The notes under the pieces: model-generated
Databases searched by the model: none
Seen by the model: only the letters and a program-made list of their open reading frames with translations
Told to the model about the DNA's origin: nothing
NCBI GenBank assembly: GCA_043747555.1
Contig: JAYTOY010000052.1
Coordinates: 1-64,000 of the forward strand
DNA from: JAYWDA01 sp043747555
GTDB taxonomy: Bacteria > Bdellovibrionota > Bdellovibrionia > Bdellovibrionales > Bdellovibrionaceae
Reading direction: 5' to 3'
Length of the DNA stretch: 64,000 nt
Program-made: the position numbers and the translations under genes
Shown here: positions 44,809 to 53,804 of the stretch, one piece after another
Numbering within the stretch: the stretch's first letter is position 1
Layout: the number at the start of each line of letters is the position of its first letter

Positions 44809-46589
44809 CACTGACTCTCGATACGCAACTGACCATTCACTTCTTGAATCAGGACGGCCGCCCGCGAGGGGTCTTTGTAGCCCCAACGCTGATTCTTCTG
44901 ACTAAGAATTAATATCTTAAGTCGCTCCAGATTACCTTCATTAGATTTAATATATTCCCGAGCTTGGGAGATCGACATCTTCACCAAATTCTGCGCGACC
45001 TTCGCACGCTCTTGATCGATAGAGGCATCGTTACTAACGCGAGGCTTAACCGCTACGGAGGTAGAATTGTTTGTCGAAGGAGCACTTGCGATTCCCCGCG
45101 CTCCGCCGGACCCAACTTCGGAACTTCGCGCGCCCGTAGGTGCTTGGTTTGCAGTAGGTGCGGGCGAGGGAGTGGGTTCCGCGTTTTCTGCAGCGGCCAC
45201 TGTCGACTCAACTTCCCTCGGTGATCCTTGAGCATTAGCAGAAAGATTTCTTACAGGCCCTGAACTTCCGGCGACCACGGTCGCCGTGTTCACGCGAGGA
45301 GCTTTTTGCGTTGCAAGTTGAGTCGAGATCGGAGCTGAGCCTTGCATGGGCTCAAGTTTATAATTGCTAAAAACTTTTGCCGCCGCTTTGAAAAATGGAG
45401 CGCTCATCGCGAGGCTTTGCTGGAGCGGAATTGTGACAGAAGCGGAGGCAGGGCCACGAGTTTCTTGAAAGCTGTTGTTGAGTGCGACCATTCCTGGGGT
45501 TTGTGGCTCGGGAGCGGGGATTGCAAGCGAGCCTTCAGCAAGGGATTTTGGGATATTGGTGAGTTGGGATTGGGCAGCTTTAGCAATGCCAGTCTGTTTT
45601 TGTTCTGTCGGAATTATAACGTTAGTTGGGCTTGTGTTGCGATCTATTTTCAAAGATTTTAAAACTTTTCCAGGCTTAGGATTCTCGCAAAAATCTACGA
45701 CATTTACAATCGATTCCTCCTGTAAAGTTGGGTCTATTGAGTGAAGTGCCTCATGAAAAAGCTGTTGGCGATATACCTTCGCCATATCGGTTGAACATCC
45801 AGGTGTGGATATCGATAGATTAACTTCAGATGAAACATTTGAATAAGAGGCTTTGCCGCAATCGCTATCATGATTAGCTGAACAGGTGATTTTCAAAAAG
45901 CTGTTAGGCGAGGGGCCATTTTGAAGCATATCTGTGAAGTTACTTACTAAACGTACAGTTTCTGAATTATTAGCTAAACATGCTAAAAACACGTTTGATT
46001 GGGTACCTTCTAAACGGTCCAGAGTGAAAGCTGTTTTTAGTGCCTTGCGAACTGGGGCTTCTGCTGGCTTGCAAGTTTTATCGATTGCGGCAGCCCATCT
46101 AAGTTCCTGATCGGAATTTAAAAGATGGCCATTTATATTAGCGATTTGTTTTTCTGGAAGAGGATCATTTAAAAGATTTGAAGAACAAATTGGATCCGGG
46201 GATCCAAAGCTTCTAACCATATTTACCTCTGAGCGTTCCATATTCCGAATGTTTACGAGGGAAAGAGCATTTTCCCGCAATTCGTAATTAGCCTCAGTGT
46301 ATTGAGATAAATTCCTTCGGATAAATTTTATGGTTTGAATTTTTTCTTGGTCGAAACGGATATCGACTTTTAAATTACCTTTTGTTAATAACCATTGATT
46401 AATTTTACCATCGCCATCTGAGTCATAACGAACTTCGGAAAACTGCGGAGAGGTAATACTCCATATTTTTTGTCGGCCATTTTTACCCAAGCTACCCGAA
46501 AAAACATTTGTAGAGTCGGCGGTGTAGCCGAGGGCTGATGTGAATATCCCTAATAGGATTAACGCATTGTTAATTGGTTTAAAAAACAT
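44808..46589 (-). CDS. Exported protein with HExxH-like motif and low-complexity tail
   Basis: 593 residues. A signal peptide (ALILLGIFTSALG) is followed by an EF-hand-like loop DSDGDGKINQW (about 56-66) and a segment with FHEALHSIDP (about 290). HEALH fits a gluzincin HExxH site and the following Glu residues could be the third ligand, so a metallopeptidase is possible. Eight or more Cys suggest disulfides. Residues about 330-530 are low complexity (Ala, Ser, Pro, Thr), then a charged helical end. It overlaps the cyclase gene, hinting that it feeds the cyclase's periplasmic sensor. Family not recognised. Confidence 0.65.
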   Translation of the reverse strand: MFFKPINNALILLGIFTSALGYTADSTNVFSGSLGKNGRQKIWSITSPQFSEVRYDSDGDGKINQWLLTKGNLKVDIRFDQEKIQTIKFIRRNLSQYTEANYELRENALSLVNIRNMERSEVNMVRSFGSPDPICSSNLLNDPLPEKQIANINGHLLNSDQELRWAAAIDKTCKPAEAPVRKALKTAFTLDRLEGTQSNVFLACLANNSETVRLVSNFTDMLQNGPSPNSFLKITCSANHDSDCGKASYSNVSSEVNLSISTPGCSTDMAKVYRQQLFHEALHSIDPTLQEESIVNVVDFCENPKPGKVLKSLKIDRNTSPTNVIIPTEQKQTGIAKAAQSQLTNIPKSLAEGSLAIPAPEPQTPGMVALNNSFQETRGPASASVTIPLQQSLAMSAPFFKAAAKVFSNYKLEPMQGSAPISTQLATQKAPRVNTATVVAGSSGPVRNLSANAQGSPREVESTVAAAENAEPTPSPAPTANQAPTGARSSEVGSGGARGIASAPSTNNSTSVAVKPRVSNDASIDQERAKVAQNLVKMSISQAREYIKSNEGNLERLKILILSQKNQRWGYKDPSRAAVLIQEVNGQLRIESQ

Positions 46590-46673
46590 AACTTCAGTAT
46601 AGAGGATTTTTAATAATACTTAAGTTATCAGTCTACAAAAGGCAGTGAAGGTCCAGTGTTCTCGACTTTAGTT

Positions 46674-47606
46674 TTAGTTACACGTTTTTGATTGGATTGA
46701 GGCAGCTAATTCTTTATATATTTTAAGGTTGTTTGTTTTAAGGTGCTCCAGAATGGCAGCTGTCTGTAGTCCAACTCCTTGTTGTCCGCGATGAATGCCA
46801 GCAAGAACAACCTGGGGGCGCCCATTATCATTGTCCATTAGAAATACACCTGAACCCGAGCCGCCGGAGCTGTCAGAGGTGTTTAACACGCTGAAGGTTC
46901 CGTCGGCACCAACACCTGTCGCTCTGGAAAAATTTGCTGTTGGGTATCGAAAACCAGTTTTCTGCGCGAAAGTTGCTTTATATGGAAATCCGACGGTCAT
47001 TAAAGAATTAGATTTAAGAATATATTCAGTAGAAATTAACGCTGGTTTTATGTCTGATACCTTCGGGATTCGAACAATTGCATAATCAGAAGATTGGTTG
47101 TTAGCGTCGCCGCTAGCAACAACTTGGCCTTTAATGTCTTGGTGGGCAAAGGCATCTTTAGCGTCACAAGTAGTTTGTCCTAATGAGATCAAGATTGAAG
47201 CCTGACCATCTTTAGTTTTTTGATTCACGATTGAGTGCGCATTAATTAAGACATGACAAGGCGAAACTAAAACGGCAGTGCCGTATGAAGCAGGGGCTGC
47301 TGCAGAGCCGTTTGTAACCACACCAACTGAATCAACTTGGTTCAAAAATGAATCAGCGCGATCAACTTTTAATTCTTGTTCGTCATACATTTTTTCAACA
47401 TCAGTCTGTGTAAAGTTGGCTTTTCGAAATCCAGACGAGCCATATTTTAATGCTAATTTTTGATTTATCTTTTTCATATCCTCAGTAATGTCAGACTTAT
47501 CAAATGAACAGGTTCCAGCGGCCCGTGCGCTAACCACGATTAGTTGTATCACGATCACTGCCTTAACGATTTTCAAGAGGTTTTGTGCTGTCGTATTTTG
47601 GGACAT
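46674..47606 (-). CDS. Exported trypsin-like serine protease (S1 family)
   Basis: About 310 residues with a signal peptide. The catalytic triad is visible: His in VLINAHSIV, Asp in SSDYAIVRIP and Ser in SSGGSGSGVFL. Substitution of the usual TAAHC by INAHS, and the N-terminal DITEDM segment, suggest a divergent V8/trypsin-like protease, perhaps made as a proenzyme. In a predator it may act on prey or the cell surface, which is inference. The ATG at 47606 has a GGAG nearby. Confidence 0.85.
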   Translation of the reverse strand: MSQNTTAQNLLKIVKAVIVIQLIVVSARAAGTCSFDKSDITEDMKKINQKLALKYGSSGFRKANFTQTDVEKMYDEQELKVDRADSFLNQVDSVGVVTNGSAAAPASYGTAVLVSPCHVLINAHSIVNQKTKDGQASILISLGQTTCDAKDAFAHQDIKGQVVASGDANNQSSDYAIVRIPKVSDIKPALISTEYILKSNSLMTVGFPYKATFAQKTGFRYPTANFSRATGVGADGTFSVLNTSDSSGGSGSGVFLMDNDNGRPQVVLAGIHRGQQGVGLQTAAILEHLKTNNLKIYKELAASIQSKTCN

Positions 47607-47880
47607 GTTGCGCTCCTTGTTGCTTCTGACCTTATATAAAGCAATTTCCAGCCCCAAAAAGCCTAAGGAACAGTATACTCTCCTGGCATTTTAACGACTA
47701 AGAGGAAAGTAATCTAAGATTGAAACGTAGATCTCCTAGGTAGGGCCGACAATTTGCGCTTCTTATCATTTTGAGATTAGGTCGAAAGGACCTTTTTAAA
47801 TTTAGACGGCGAACTTGGTAGGGACCACTGCTTAATTGCGAAAATGCCGCCCATGATACTCCAAAGGATTAGGATCAATA

Positions 47881-49062
47881 TTAACCTATTTTTAAAACAA
47901 TGGTTGTTGTAGTTCCTGTCCCATAAACACTTTTATACATGAGGTTTCCGCCCCAAGAAAGCAGCGCATTTCTAGCATGGTATGTGCCTAAACCACTTCC
48001 CGAGGACTGATGATCTTGTTTCCCGAACGAATATCCTTTTTCACAGATTCGTTTCAATGTTTCGTCAGACATTCCGACTCCGCGGTCAGTTATTAATATT
48101 TCTAATTCGTTCTTGCGGTTTTTTAATACTACATCGATCTTATTTTCACGATTTGGATCGGATGCTTCAAATGAATTTTGTAAGATATTTGAAAAGATCC
48201 TTTTCATTTCAGAGTTGTTTCCTAAAACATTTATTTTATCATCTTTTTTGCTTTCAGTATAAATCAGGTTTTGCTGTTTCCAGAGGATATGTTTTTCTAC
48301 TATTATTTCATCAAGACATGTATTGATCTCAAAACTTGAGATCGGTGTTTTCTTAAAATCATCGGATTGGCTGAGAAGCTTAAAGATTTCTTCAGTTCGC
48401 AAGACAGCACGATTTAAAAACTCCTTAATCTCTGGGTCAATATTGTTTAATGCAATCACAATCGTACGTAATGCAGTCAAGGGGGATGTGATGTCGTGCT
48501 TGGCTTGACTTGTTAATTCAAGGACCATGTCTTTTTCAAGTTCGACTGCAGTTAGTTTTAGAGTATGGTTTAAAATCTCTCTCTTTCGATTTTGAAGGAA
48601 TAAATAAAAAGATAATCCGATTAAAATGTATGACAAAATCTCTAGAAATATAAATGACCACGAGAAAGGTAATTGGAAAGTAAGATCATATTTTAAACCA
48701 TTGATGGAAACGATCTCTGTTTTTGCCTCAAACAAAATTCGGCTAAACCGATTTCGAAAACAAGGGTCATTGCCTGATGTATCATAATAAACACGACTAG
48801 ATTCTGTTTTTTCAATCAGTGTAATACATGACGCAATTCCTAGTATTTCAAGATCTGACAGTGCCTTTGAAAGTGCATAGGAGTTTCCATTCAACGATTC
48901 ACTACGAAGGATCCCTTTAATCGATTTTTGTGAATTTGAATTGTCTTGGAGCGAAATTAATCTAAAAATTAGAAAAGTCGCCATGATGCTTGTGAAGAAA
49001 AAAAATTTAATTATTGAAATAGATTTTTCTTTAGTTGGCGAAACTATTTTTGAGTTAACCAT
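47881..49062 (-). CDS. Membrane sensor histidine kinase of the YcaO operon
   Basis: 393 residues. Two membrane helices (about 18-37 and 135-158) flank a periplasmic loop of roughly 95 residues with two Cys (ASCITL, DPCFRNRF). The kinase core has H-box SQAKHDITSPLTALR, N-box FSNILQNSFEAS, G1 DRGVGMS and G2 GSGLGTY. No receiver domain or partner response regulator is encoded here. The gene starts two bases after the YcaO-family gene. It presumably senses a periplasmic signal linked to the substrate-binding protein. Operon membership is seen; the ligand is inference. Confidence 0.88.
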   Translation of the reverse strand: MVNSKIVSPTKEKSISIIKFFFFTSIMATFLIFRLISLQDNSNSQKSIKGILRSESLNGNSYALSKALSDLEILGIASCITLIEKTESSRVYYDTSGNDPCFRNRFSRILFEAKTEIVSINGLKYDLTFQLPFSWSFIFLEILSYILIGLSFYLFLQNRKREILNHTLKLTAVELEKDMVLELTSQAKHDITSPLTALRTIVIALNNIDPEIKEFLNRAVLRTEEIFKLLSQSDDFKKTPISSFEINTCLDEIIVEKHILWKQQNLIYTESKKDDKINVLGNNSEMKRIFSNILQNSFEASDPNRENKIDVVLKNRKNELEILITDRGVGMSDETLKRICEKGYSFGKQDHQSSGSGLGTYHARNALLSWGGNLMYKSVYGTGTTTTIVLKIG

Positions 49063-49064
49063 AT

Positions 49065-49928
49065 TTAGTATAAAAACCTATCTATAGGTCCATCGTGCCA
49101 AGACTTCCATCCATCGAGAATCGTTCGTGCCAAAAAGTAATCGCCGTTATCAAACGATTCAGATTTATGTAATGCAACACTTGGAATCGGCCACTCTATT
49201 TTTGTTGCTCGATCAATTTGGGCTAGAGCGATGTCAGCATGTTGTGCGAAATACCGGACGCGATTATCCGGGAAAAGGCCTGGAAGTGCTTCGTTATTTC
49301 GAATTACGAGCAAATGCCTGAAACTCTCAAGAAGCGCGTGCTGCCAAATTGAACCACCAGTATTTTGGGCTGAGGATCCAGGGAAAATGCCACCATTTTT
49401 AATCCCCATCGTTTGAGCGACATTTATCGAAATAAAAGAAGTTCCAAGGTTTACTAAAACAACTTTGGAAAAAAATAGAACTTCATCAAATTGTTTAAAA
49501 AAGAACTTTGAAATTGGGTCCAATCCCGAATGTACTTCATTGGCGCTTATTTTTTCAATTAGGTAATGTTCATCAATCCATTTACTCATGACCCATCGTT
49601 CAGCCGACTCCGCGATGGAACGAGCAATAACATTGTTTTTATTGAATCCAGCAGCAAAACCGCAAGCCGTGGGTATTTTATCAAATCCCCAATCAGTGTA
49701 ACCCTTTGGGTTTTTGGAAAGCTCTTCACATGTTTTTCGTTCAAGAAACTCAGCTATTGCAATTTTTCTTGCATCTAAACGACTGTTTGCAAAACCTGCT
49801 GATAAGGAGTGATTATTTTTATCAAGTATGCTTGAGTGCCAGTAAATTTCGCCACTTTCGCCAAAAACCTGCGCTTCTTGAATATAATTTCCAGTTTCTT
49901 TCAAGATTGTGTCGATCTTATCTAGCAT
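49065..49928 (-). CDS. Short YcaO-family protein, probable peptide-modifying ATPase
   Basis: 287 residues, against about 400-600 for typical YcaO proteins. The YcaO ATP/Mg signature is present in order: ARKIAIAEFLER (about 52-63), PTACGFAAGFNKNN with IARSIAESAERW (about 87-113), and GGSIWQHALLESFRHL (about 190-205). The usual NG before the A-x-G is replaced by CG, and the C-terminal PxPxP motif of azoline-forming enzymes is absent (it ends DRFLY). YcaO enzymes activate peptide backbone amides to form azolines, thioamides or amidines in RiPPs. It begins directly after the substrate-binding-protein stop codon. There is no E1-like, dehydrogenase or exporter partner nearby. Family call is fairly firm, reaction unknown. 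Confidence 0.75.
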   Translation of the reverse strand: MLDKIDTILKETGNYIQEAQVFGESGEIYWHSSILDKNNHSLSAGFANSRLDARKIAIAEFLERKTCEELSKNPKGYTDWGFDKIPTACGFAAGFNKNNVIARSIAESAERWVMSKWIDEHYLIEKISANEVHSGLDPISKFFFKQFDEVLFFSKVVLVNLGTSFISINVAQTMGIKNGGIFPGSSAQNTGGSIWQHALLESFRHLLVIRNNEALPGLFPDNRVRYFAQHADIALAQIDRATKIEWPIPSVALHKSESFDNGDYFLARTILDGWKSWHDGPIDRFLY

Positions 49929-51482
49929 CTAGCGAATGTCCATTTTATCGAATCGTAATATTGCTAAAGATGGACTTAACGATTCACGCATAATTCCTGA
50001 TGATAGATAAAGTTGAATACCATAGTGACTTATTGGGACTATTGCACAGTCTGAATCAACTGTTTCCAAGAATTGATTAGAAAACTCGATGTCAGATAAT
50101 CTGTCACTCTCATAATCAACAATTGCCTTACAGATCCTCCCGCTTGGGTCAGGAAAGTTAGGTCCTAAATCAGAACAAAAAAGAACGCGGAGTCCCCATG
50201 CTTCAACACCGCCGCCAATTGAGGATCCACGAATTCGTATGTCGTAATTTGGATTATTAACATCTTTTGAAGTACTATCGTTGCCCGCAAACTTATATTT
50301 TATACCAGCATTATTCAACACAACCTTTAGAACCCTCCAGGAGTAGCTTCGCGGTGTTGTGTCTTCAATTGGCTCAGTCCCTTCGATGACCAAAATGTAA
50401 TCGGGCACTGTAGGCGCAGGGACACTTGTCGGATTTGATTTTGCAAAATTGTTTTGGCTGGGATAGAAGCGCGAACTTCTGGTGTGTGGTCCCCACGTCT
50501 CCGGCAAGTCTAACCGATGTTTTGCAATCAAATCTTTTATATAACGTCGATTATTTAAATTTGAAAAGTAGCCATGCTGTAAATTTCCAAAGATAATTGG
50601 ATTAATGTATTCGGGAACAAGGGGATACTTCGTCAGATTTTCTGGTGCATCAACATTATTGGTAAATGAATCAAAAATCCATTCTTCGTCTTTGCTTACA
50701 GCCCCTGGAATTTTATGTAAAAATCTAACTTTATCTGGCGCATTTTTGGAAAAATCTAGAATCCATTCCCGCCTTTTTTCGATAATGTACTCAGTCCCTA
50801 TATCAACTTTTGTAATTTTATAAGGGCCAGAGGAAATGAACTTGGCTTCATCCTTCCATGATCCATCTTCTTTTAAATTTTCTTTACAGATATAGCCGAA
50901 CGGTGCAAACGAAAGGATTTGAACTAATCCATCCCTGACAGGTTTATTAAATTTAAACATGATTGTGTTATTTAGGAAGGTGATCCCTGAAATCTCTCTT
51001 TTTCCAGATAAAAATTGTTCGTAGCCATCAAGATCACTTAATATTGGAACATCGCCAGATTTTGCTAAATACCGAATTGTTCGAAATAGGCTTTCCCTAA
51101 AACTTTCCGCATTTATTTTTTCACCATTTTCACATAGGAGATTATCATGAAGCTTAAACTCCCACGTTTCCGGACTGGTTCGTTCCCATTGTTTTGCGAG
51201 ACGCGGCTCATATCGCCCTTGGTTTGAGTAGTAAACAAGATTTCCTACCAAGGATTGAACAATAATTGCCGGTTCATACCTTTCTGCCTCATACAGATCA
51301 AGGGTTACAGGCGATCTTGGGCTGTATATAATATAATTCAAAATTTTTGGGACATTAGTCATTTTTTCTGAAATCTGCTGTAGGCATTGATTTTTTATTA
51401 AAACCACCGCTAGCGTAATTAATAGAAACAATAACACTATGGTGATCCAAAGTTTCGAACCTGAAATTTTTACCTTCTTCAT
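49929..51482 (-). CDS. Peptide-type ABC substrate-binding protein (SBP_bac_5) with membrane anchor
   Basis: 517 residues. N-terminal basic-hydrophobic anchor (LWITIVLLFLLITLAVVLI) with no lipobox, then a family-5 fold: GRYEPRLAKQWE, TWEFKLHDNLLCENGEKINAESF and FISSGPYKITKVDIG are characteristic of peptide/oligopeptide-binding proteins. No permease or ATPase is encoded with it, so it is probably a sensor component rather than an importer. Its first 42 codons overlap, in another frame, the end of the upstream small gene. The next gene, YcaO-like, abuts its stop codon. Confidence 0.8.
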   Translation of the reverse strand: MKKVKISGSKLWITIVLLFLLITLAVVLIKNQCLQQISEKMTNVPKILNYIIYSPRSPVTLDLYEAERYEPAIIVQSLVGNLVYYSNQGRYEPRLAKQWERTSPETWEFKLHDNLLCENGEKINAESFRESLFRTIRYLAKSGDVPILSDLDGYEQFLSGKREISGITFLNNTIMFKFNKPVRDGLVQILSFAPFGYICKENLKEDGSWKDEAKFISSGPYKITKVDIGTEYIIEKRREWILDFSKNAPDKVRFLHKIPGAVSKDEEWIFDSFTNNVDAPENLTKYPLVPEYINPIIFGNLQHGYFSNLNNRRYIKDLIAKHRLDLPETWGPHTRSSRFYPSQNNFAKSNPTSVPAPTVPDYILVIEGTEPIEDTTPRSYSWRVLKVVLNNAGIKYKFAGNDSTSKDVNNPNYDIRIRGSSIGGGVEAWGLRVLFCSDLGPNFPDPSGRICKAIVDYESDRLSDIEFSNQFLETVDSDCAIVPISHYGIQLYLSSGIMRESLSPSLAILRFDKMDIR

Positions 51483-51672
51483 CTGCTTCTACTTTCAGAA
51501 ATTCATTTGGATTTAGAGTTATTCCAACCTTGCTATCAAAAAGTCCAACAATAGTTTCGGGCTGAAAACCAAGGGAATCAAGGTCTTGAATGGACACTAT
51601 TCTGTCAGCGGCTACGGCGCCCTGGGCAGCAGCTAAGATTGCACCTGAAATCAAGATTGTTGAATTTTTCAC
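51355..51672 (-). CDS. Small exported protein at the head of the YcaO operon, possible precursor peptide
   Basis: 105 residues from a GTG with AAGGAG seven bases upstream, the best start signal in this operon. The N-terminus NSTILISGAILAAAQGAVAADR looks like a signal peptide. The remaining 80 residues are acidic, then basic (NEFLKVEADEEGKN, ending in a stretch rich in Ser, Gly, Lys and Asp). It has no Cys. The last 42 codons overlap the substrate-binding-protein gene. It could be the substrate of the YcaO enzyme, a signal, or an accessory protein. No homologue is recognised. Confidence 0.55.
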   Translation of the reverse strand: MKNSTILISGAILAAAQGAVAADRIVSIQDLDSLGFQPETIVGLFDSKVGITLNPNEFLKVEADEEGKNFRFETLDHHSVIVSINYASGGFNKKSMPTADFRKND

Positions 51673-51955
51673 CTAAGCTCCTTAATCGATTAGAACTGGT
51701 GGTATTCTGACACCATTTCAAGAGTTTATCTAATTGCTTTGCAAGACTTATGCACAGACAAGTAGGCCGACGTAATGCTGTTATCAGTCCATAATTTTTT
51801 TGAGCATCTTTTTTTAATAAAATTTACAGGCGTTCAATACAGGCTGTAGGCAAAGAAGGTGTTTTTATCGAGTTAAGTATTTGTTAGTTTTTGATAACTG
51901 AGTCAGTTCATATCGCGTGACTTCGCCCCACTATCTTGAGATTTCATAAGACACC

Positions 51956-53374
51956 ATGGCTATCCTTCACGATTTCGTCAGCAATCTCCTCGTAAGCCAC
52001 CTCCTCTCAAGCCTAATCTTGCTAGTCATGCTGTCCCTAGTCCTAAGCCTCCTCCGCTCGCGCCGCCCACCAGGCAGCACGCTAGCATGGATCTTCGCCA
52101 TCATCCTGATCCCCTATGTTGGCATCCCGCTATACCTAACCTTCGGCACGCGCAAAATAAAAAATCGAGTGAAAAAGAAAAAGTGGCTGCGAAGAGAAAA
52201 GTCAGGACTGCCTGCAGGAGTTGAACCCTTCGGTAAAGTCTTATCTTCGTCAGGAATTTATCCGCCCCTAAGTAATTCCGATATTAAAATTCTGACCAAC
52301 GGAGAAGACAGTTACAAAATCTTAATTTCTGAAATAGAACACGCAAAAAAATCGATCGATATCGAAGTTTATGTTTTTTCTAAAGACCCCGTCGGCCTGT
52401 TGATTCTTAATAAACTGATCGAGCGAGCAAAAGCCGGAATTCAAGTGCGTGTTTTAATCGATGCCTGGGGATCTTCTTTTTTAATCAGGCCATCATTTAA
52501 AGAATTAACAAAGGCCGGCGGGGAAGTAACATTTTTTCTGCCCTTAATTCATAATCCGGCGCAAGGCAGAACTAATCTGCGCAACCACCGAAAGCTTGCG
52601 ATCTTTGATAACCAGGTCGCCATTTTTGGAGGAGTGAATTATGCCGATGAATATATGGGTCCCATTCCAGATCCACAGCGATGGTCAGATCTTTCTTTAC
52701 GGCTTGAAGGGCTTGCTATCGAGCCACTAATCGAAATTTTTAATTCTGACTGGAATATGTTTTCGAAAACAAAAATAAAAGACAACTCCCAAGTCCTTAA
52801 ATCAAATTCCAGGGACCCCGAAGCTGTTCCAAAGGATCAGCATATCGTCCAAATCGTCGCGAGCGGTCCCGATATCAGCGGCGATCCCTTGTACGATGGT
52901 CTTTTAACTTCATGCTTTGAGGCGAAAGAAAAAATTTGGCTGACCACTCCGTATTTTGTTCCGGACGGGTCCCTGTTAAAAGCCCTGACCTTGGCTTGCC
53001 AGCGGGGCGTGGATGTTAAAATTCTAATTCCCAAACGGTCCAATCATTTATTTGCGGATCTTTGCCGAGGAAGCTTCTTGCGAGAACTGCACGAGGCGGG
53101 TGCAAAGATTTCATTAACAAAAAAAATGACTCACGCCAAACTTATGATTATTGATGATCATGTGGCGGTGGTGGGTTCGGCGAATTTTGACCTAAGAAGT
53201 TTACTTTACAACTACGAACTGAGTATTTTCCTATACTCAGGGTCTGATGTGCATGTGCTGACCAACTGGTATGCCGAACGATATGAAAAGGCGGCTATTT
53301 ATGAAATCCATAGATCAAGCTGGGTGCGTGAATCCATCGAGGGGATCCTAAGAATATTCGGCCCTCTGTTTTAA
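51956..53374 (+). CDS. cls: Cardiolipin synthase
   Basis: 472 residues. Two N-terminal membrane helices (LSSLILLVMLSLVLSLL, WIFAIILIPYVGIPLYLTFG) with the PLD-nuclease-N pattern, then HKD motifs HRKLAIFDNQ (about 217) and HAKLMIIDDH (about 398). This is the ClsA-type layout, condensing phosphatidylglycerol molecules to cardiolipin in the inner membrane. It is the second PLD-family enzyme in the window, after the one at 21604. Confidence 0.93.
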   Translation: MAILHDFVSNLLVSHLLSSLILLVMLSLVLSLLRSRRPPGSTLAWIFAIILIPYVGIPLYLTFGTRKIKNRVKKKKWLRREKSGLPAGVEPFGKVLSSSGIYPPLSNSDIKILTNGEDSYKILISEIEHAKKSIDIEVYVFSKDPVGLLILNKLIERAKAGIQVRVLIDAWGSSFLIRPSFKELTKAGGEVTFFLPLIHNPAQGRTNLRNHRKLAIFDNQVAIFGGVNYADEYMGPIPDPQRWSDLSLRLEGLAIEPLIEIFNSDWNMFSKTKIKDNSQVLKSNSRDPEAVPKDQHIVQIVASGPDISGDPLYDGLLTSCFEAKEKIWLTTPYFVPDGSLLKALTLACQRGVDVKILIPKRSNHLFADLCRGSFLRELHEAGAKISLTKKMTHAKLMIIDDHVAVVGSANFDLRSLLYNYELSIFLYSGSDVHVLTNWYAERYEKAAIYEIHRSSWVRESIEGILRIFGPLF

Positions 53375-53403
53375 AATTTAAACCTAAGATCTAACCCTAA
53401 AAT

Positions 53404-53766
53404 TTAAACGTTGGTTCCTTGAACCGGACCACCGGGAATTAAATATTGAAAAGCCATGTTCACCAAAGATAAAACAATGGCTCCTAAAATGGCGGCAAGC
53501 CATCCATCAATTTTAAAACCCGGCAGAATGGCTGCACAAAGTTTAAGTACTGCGCCGTTCACCACAAAAGTAAATAGACCCAAGGTTAAAATATTAATCG
53601 GCAATGTCAGAAACATTAAAATTGGCCAAATCACGATATTTGCTAGGCCAATCAAAGCCGCGGCCCACATCGCCGAAAAAAATCCACTGACTTGAAAGCC
53701 AGAGATTATCTTTGAAGTTAATAGAACGGCCAGCGCTGAAAGAATCCAATGAAAAAGTGTATGCAT
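53404..53766 (-). CDS. Phage-holin-4-2 family (PF04020-type) membrane protein
   Basis: 120 residues, typical length, with four hydrophobic segments (LLTSKIISGFQVSGFFSAMWAA, LIGLANIVIWPILMFLTLPINIL, TLGLFTFVVNGAVLKL, WLAAILGAIVLSLVNMAF). The family is common in bacteria that have no phage role; function unknown. It is convergent with the cardiolipin synthase gene and precedes nothing obvious in its operon. Confidence 0.87.
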   Translation of the reverse strand: MHTLFHWILSALAVLLTSKIISGFQVSGFFSAMWAAALIGLANIVIWPILMFLTLPINILTLGLFTFVVNGAVLKLCAAILPGFKIDGWLAAILGAIVLSLVNMAFQYLIPGGPVQGTNV

Positions 53767-53804
53767 GCGAAAACTTTATTTCATGATTTGCGCAAAAACA
53801 AGGG

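Noticed and set aside
47041..47090. tRNA-like GGATTCGAAC stretch
   Set aside because: It lies inside the serine protease coding sequence and no cloverleaf surrounds it.
47779..47797. Rightward terminator AGGTC-GAAAG-GACCT-TTTT
   Set aside because: Only five pairs, and no rightward gene ends before it.
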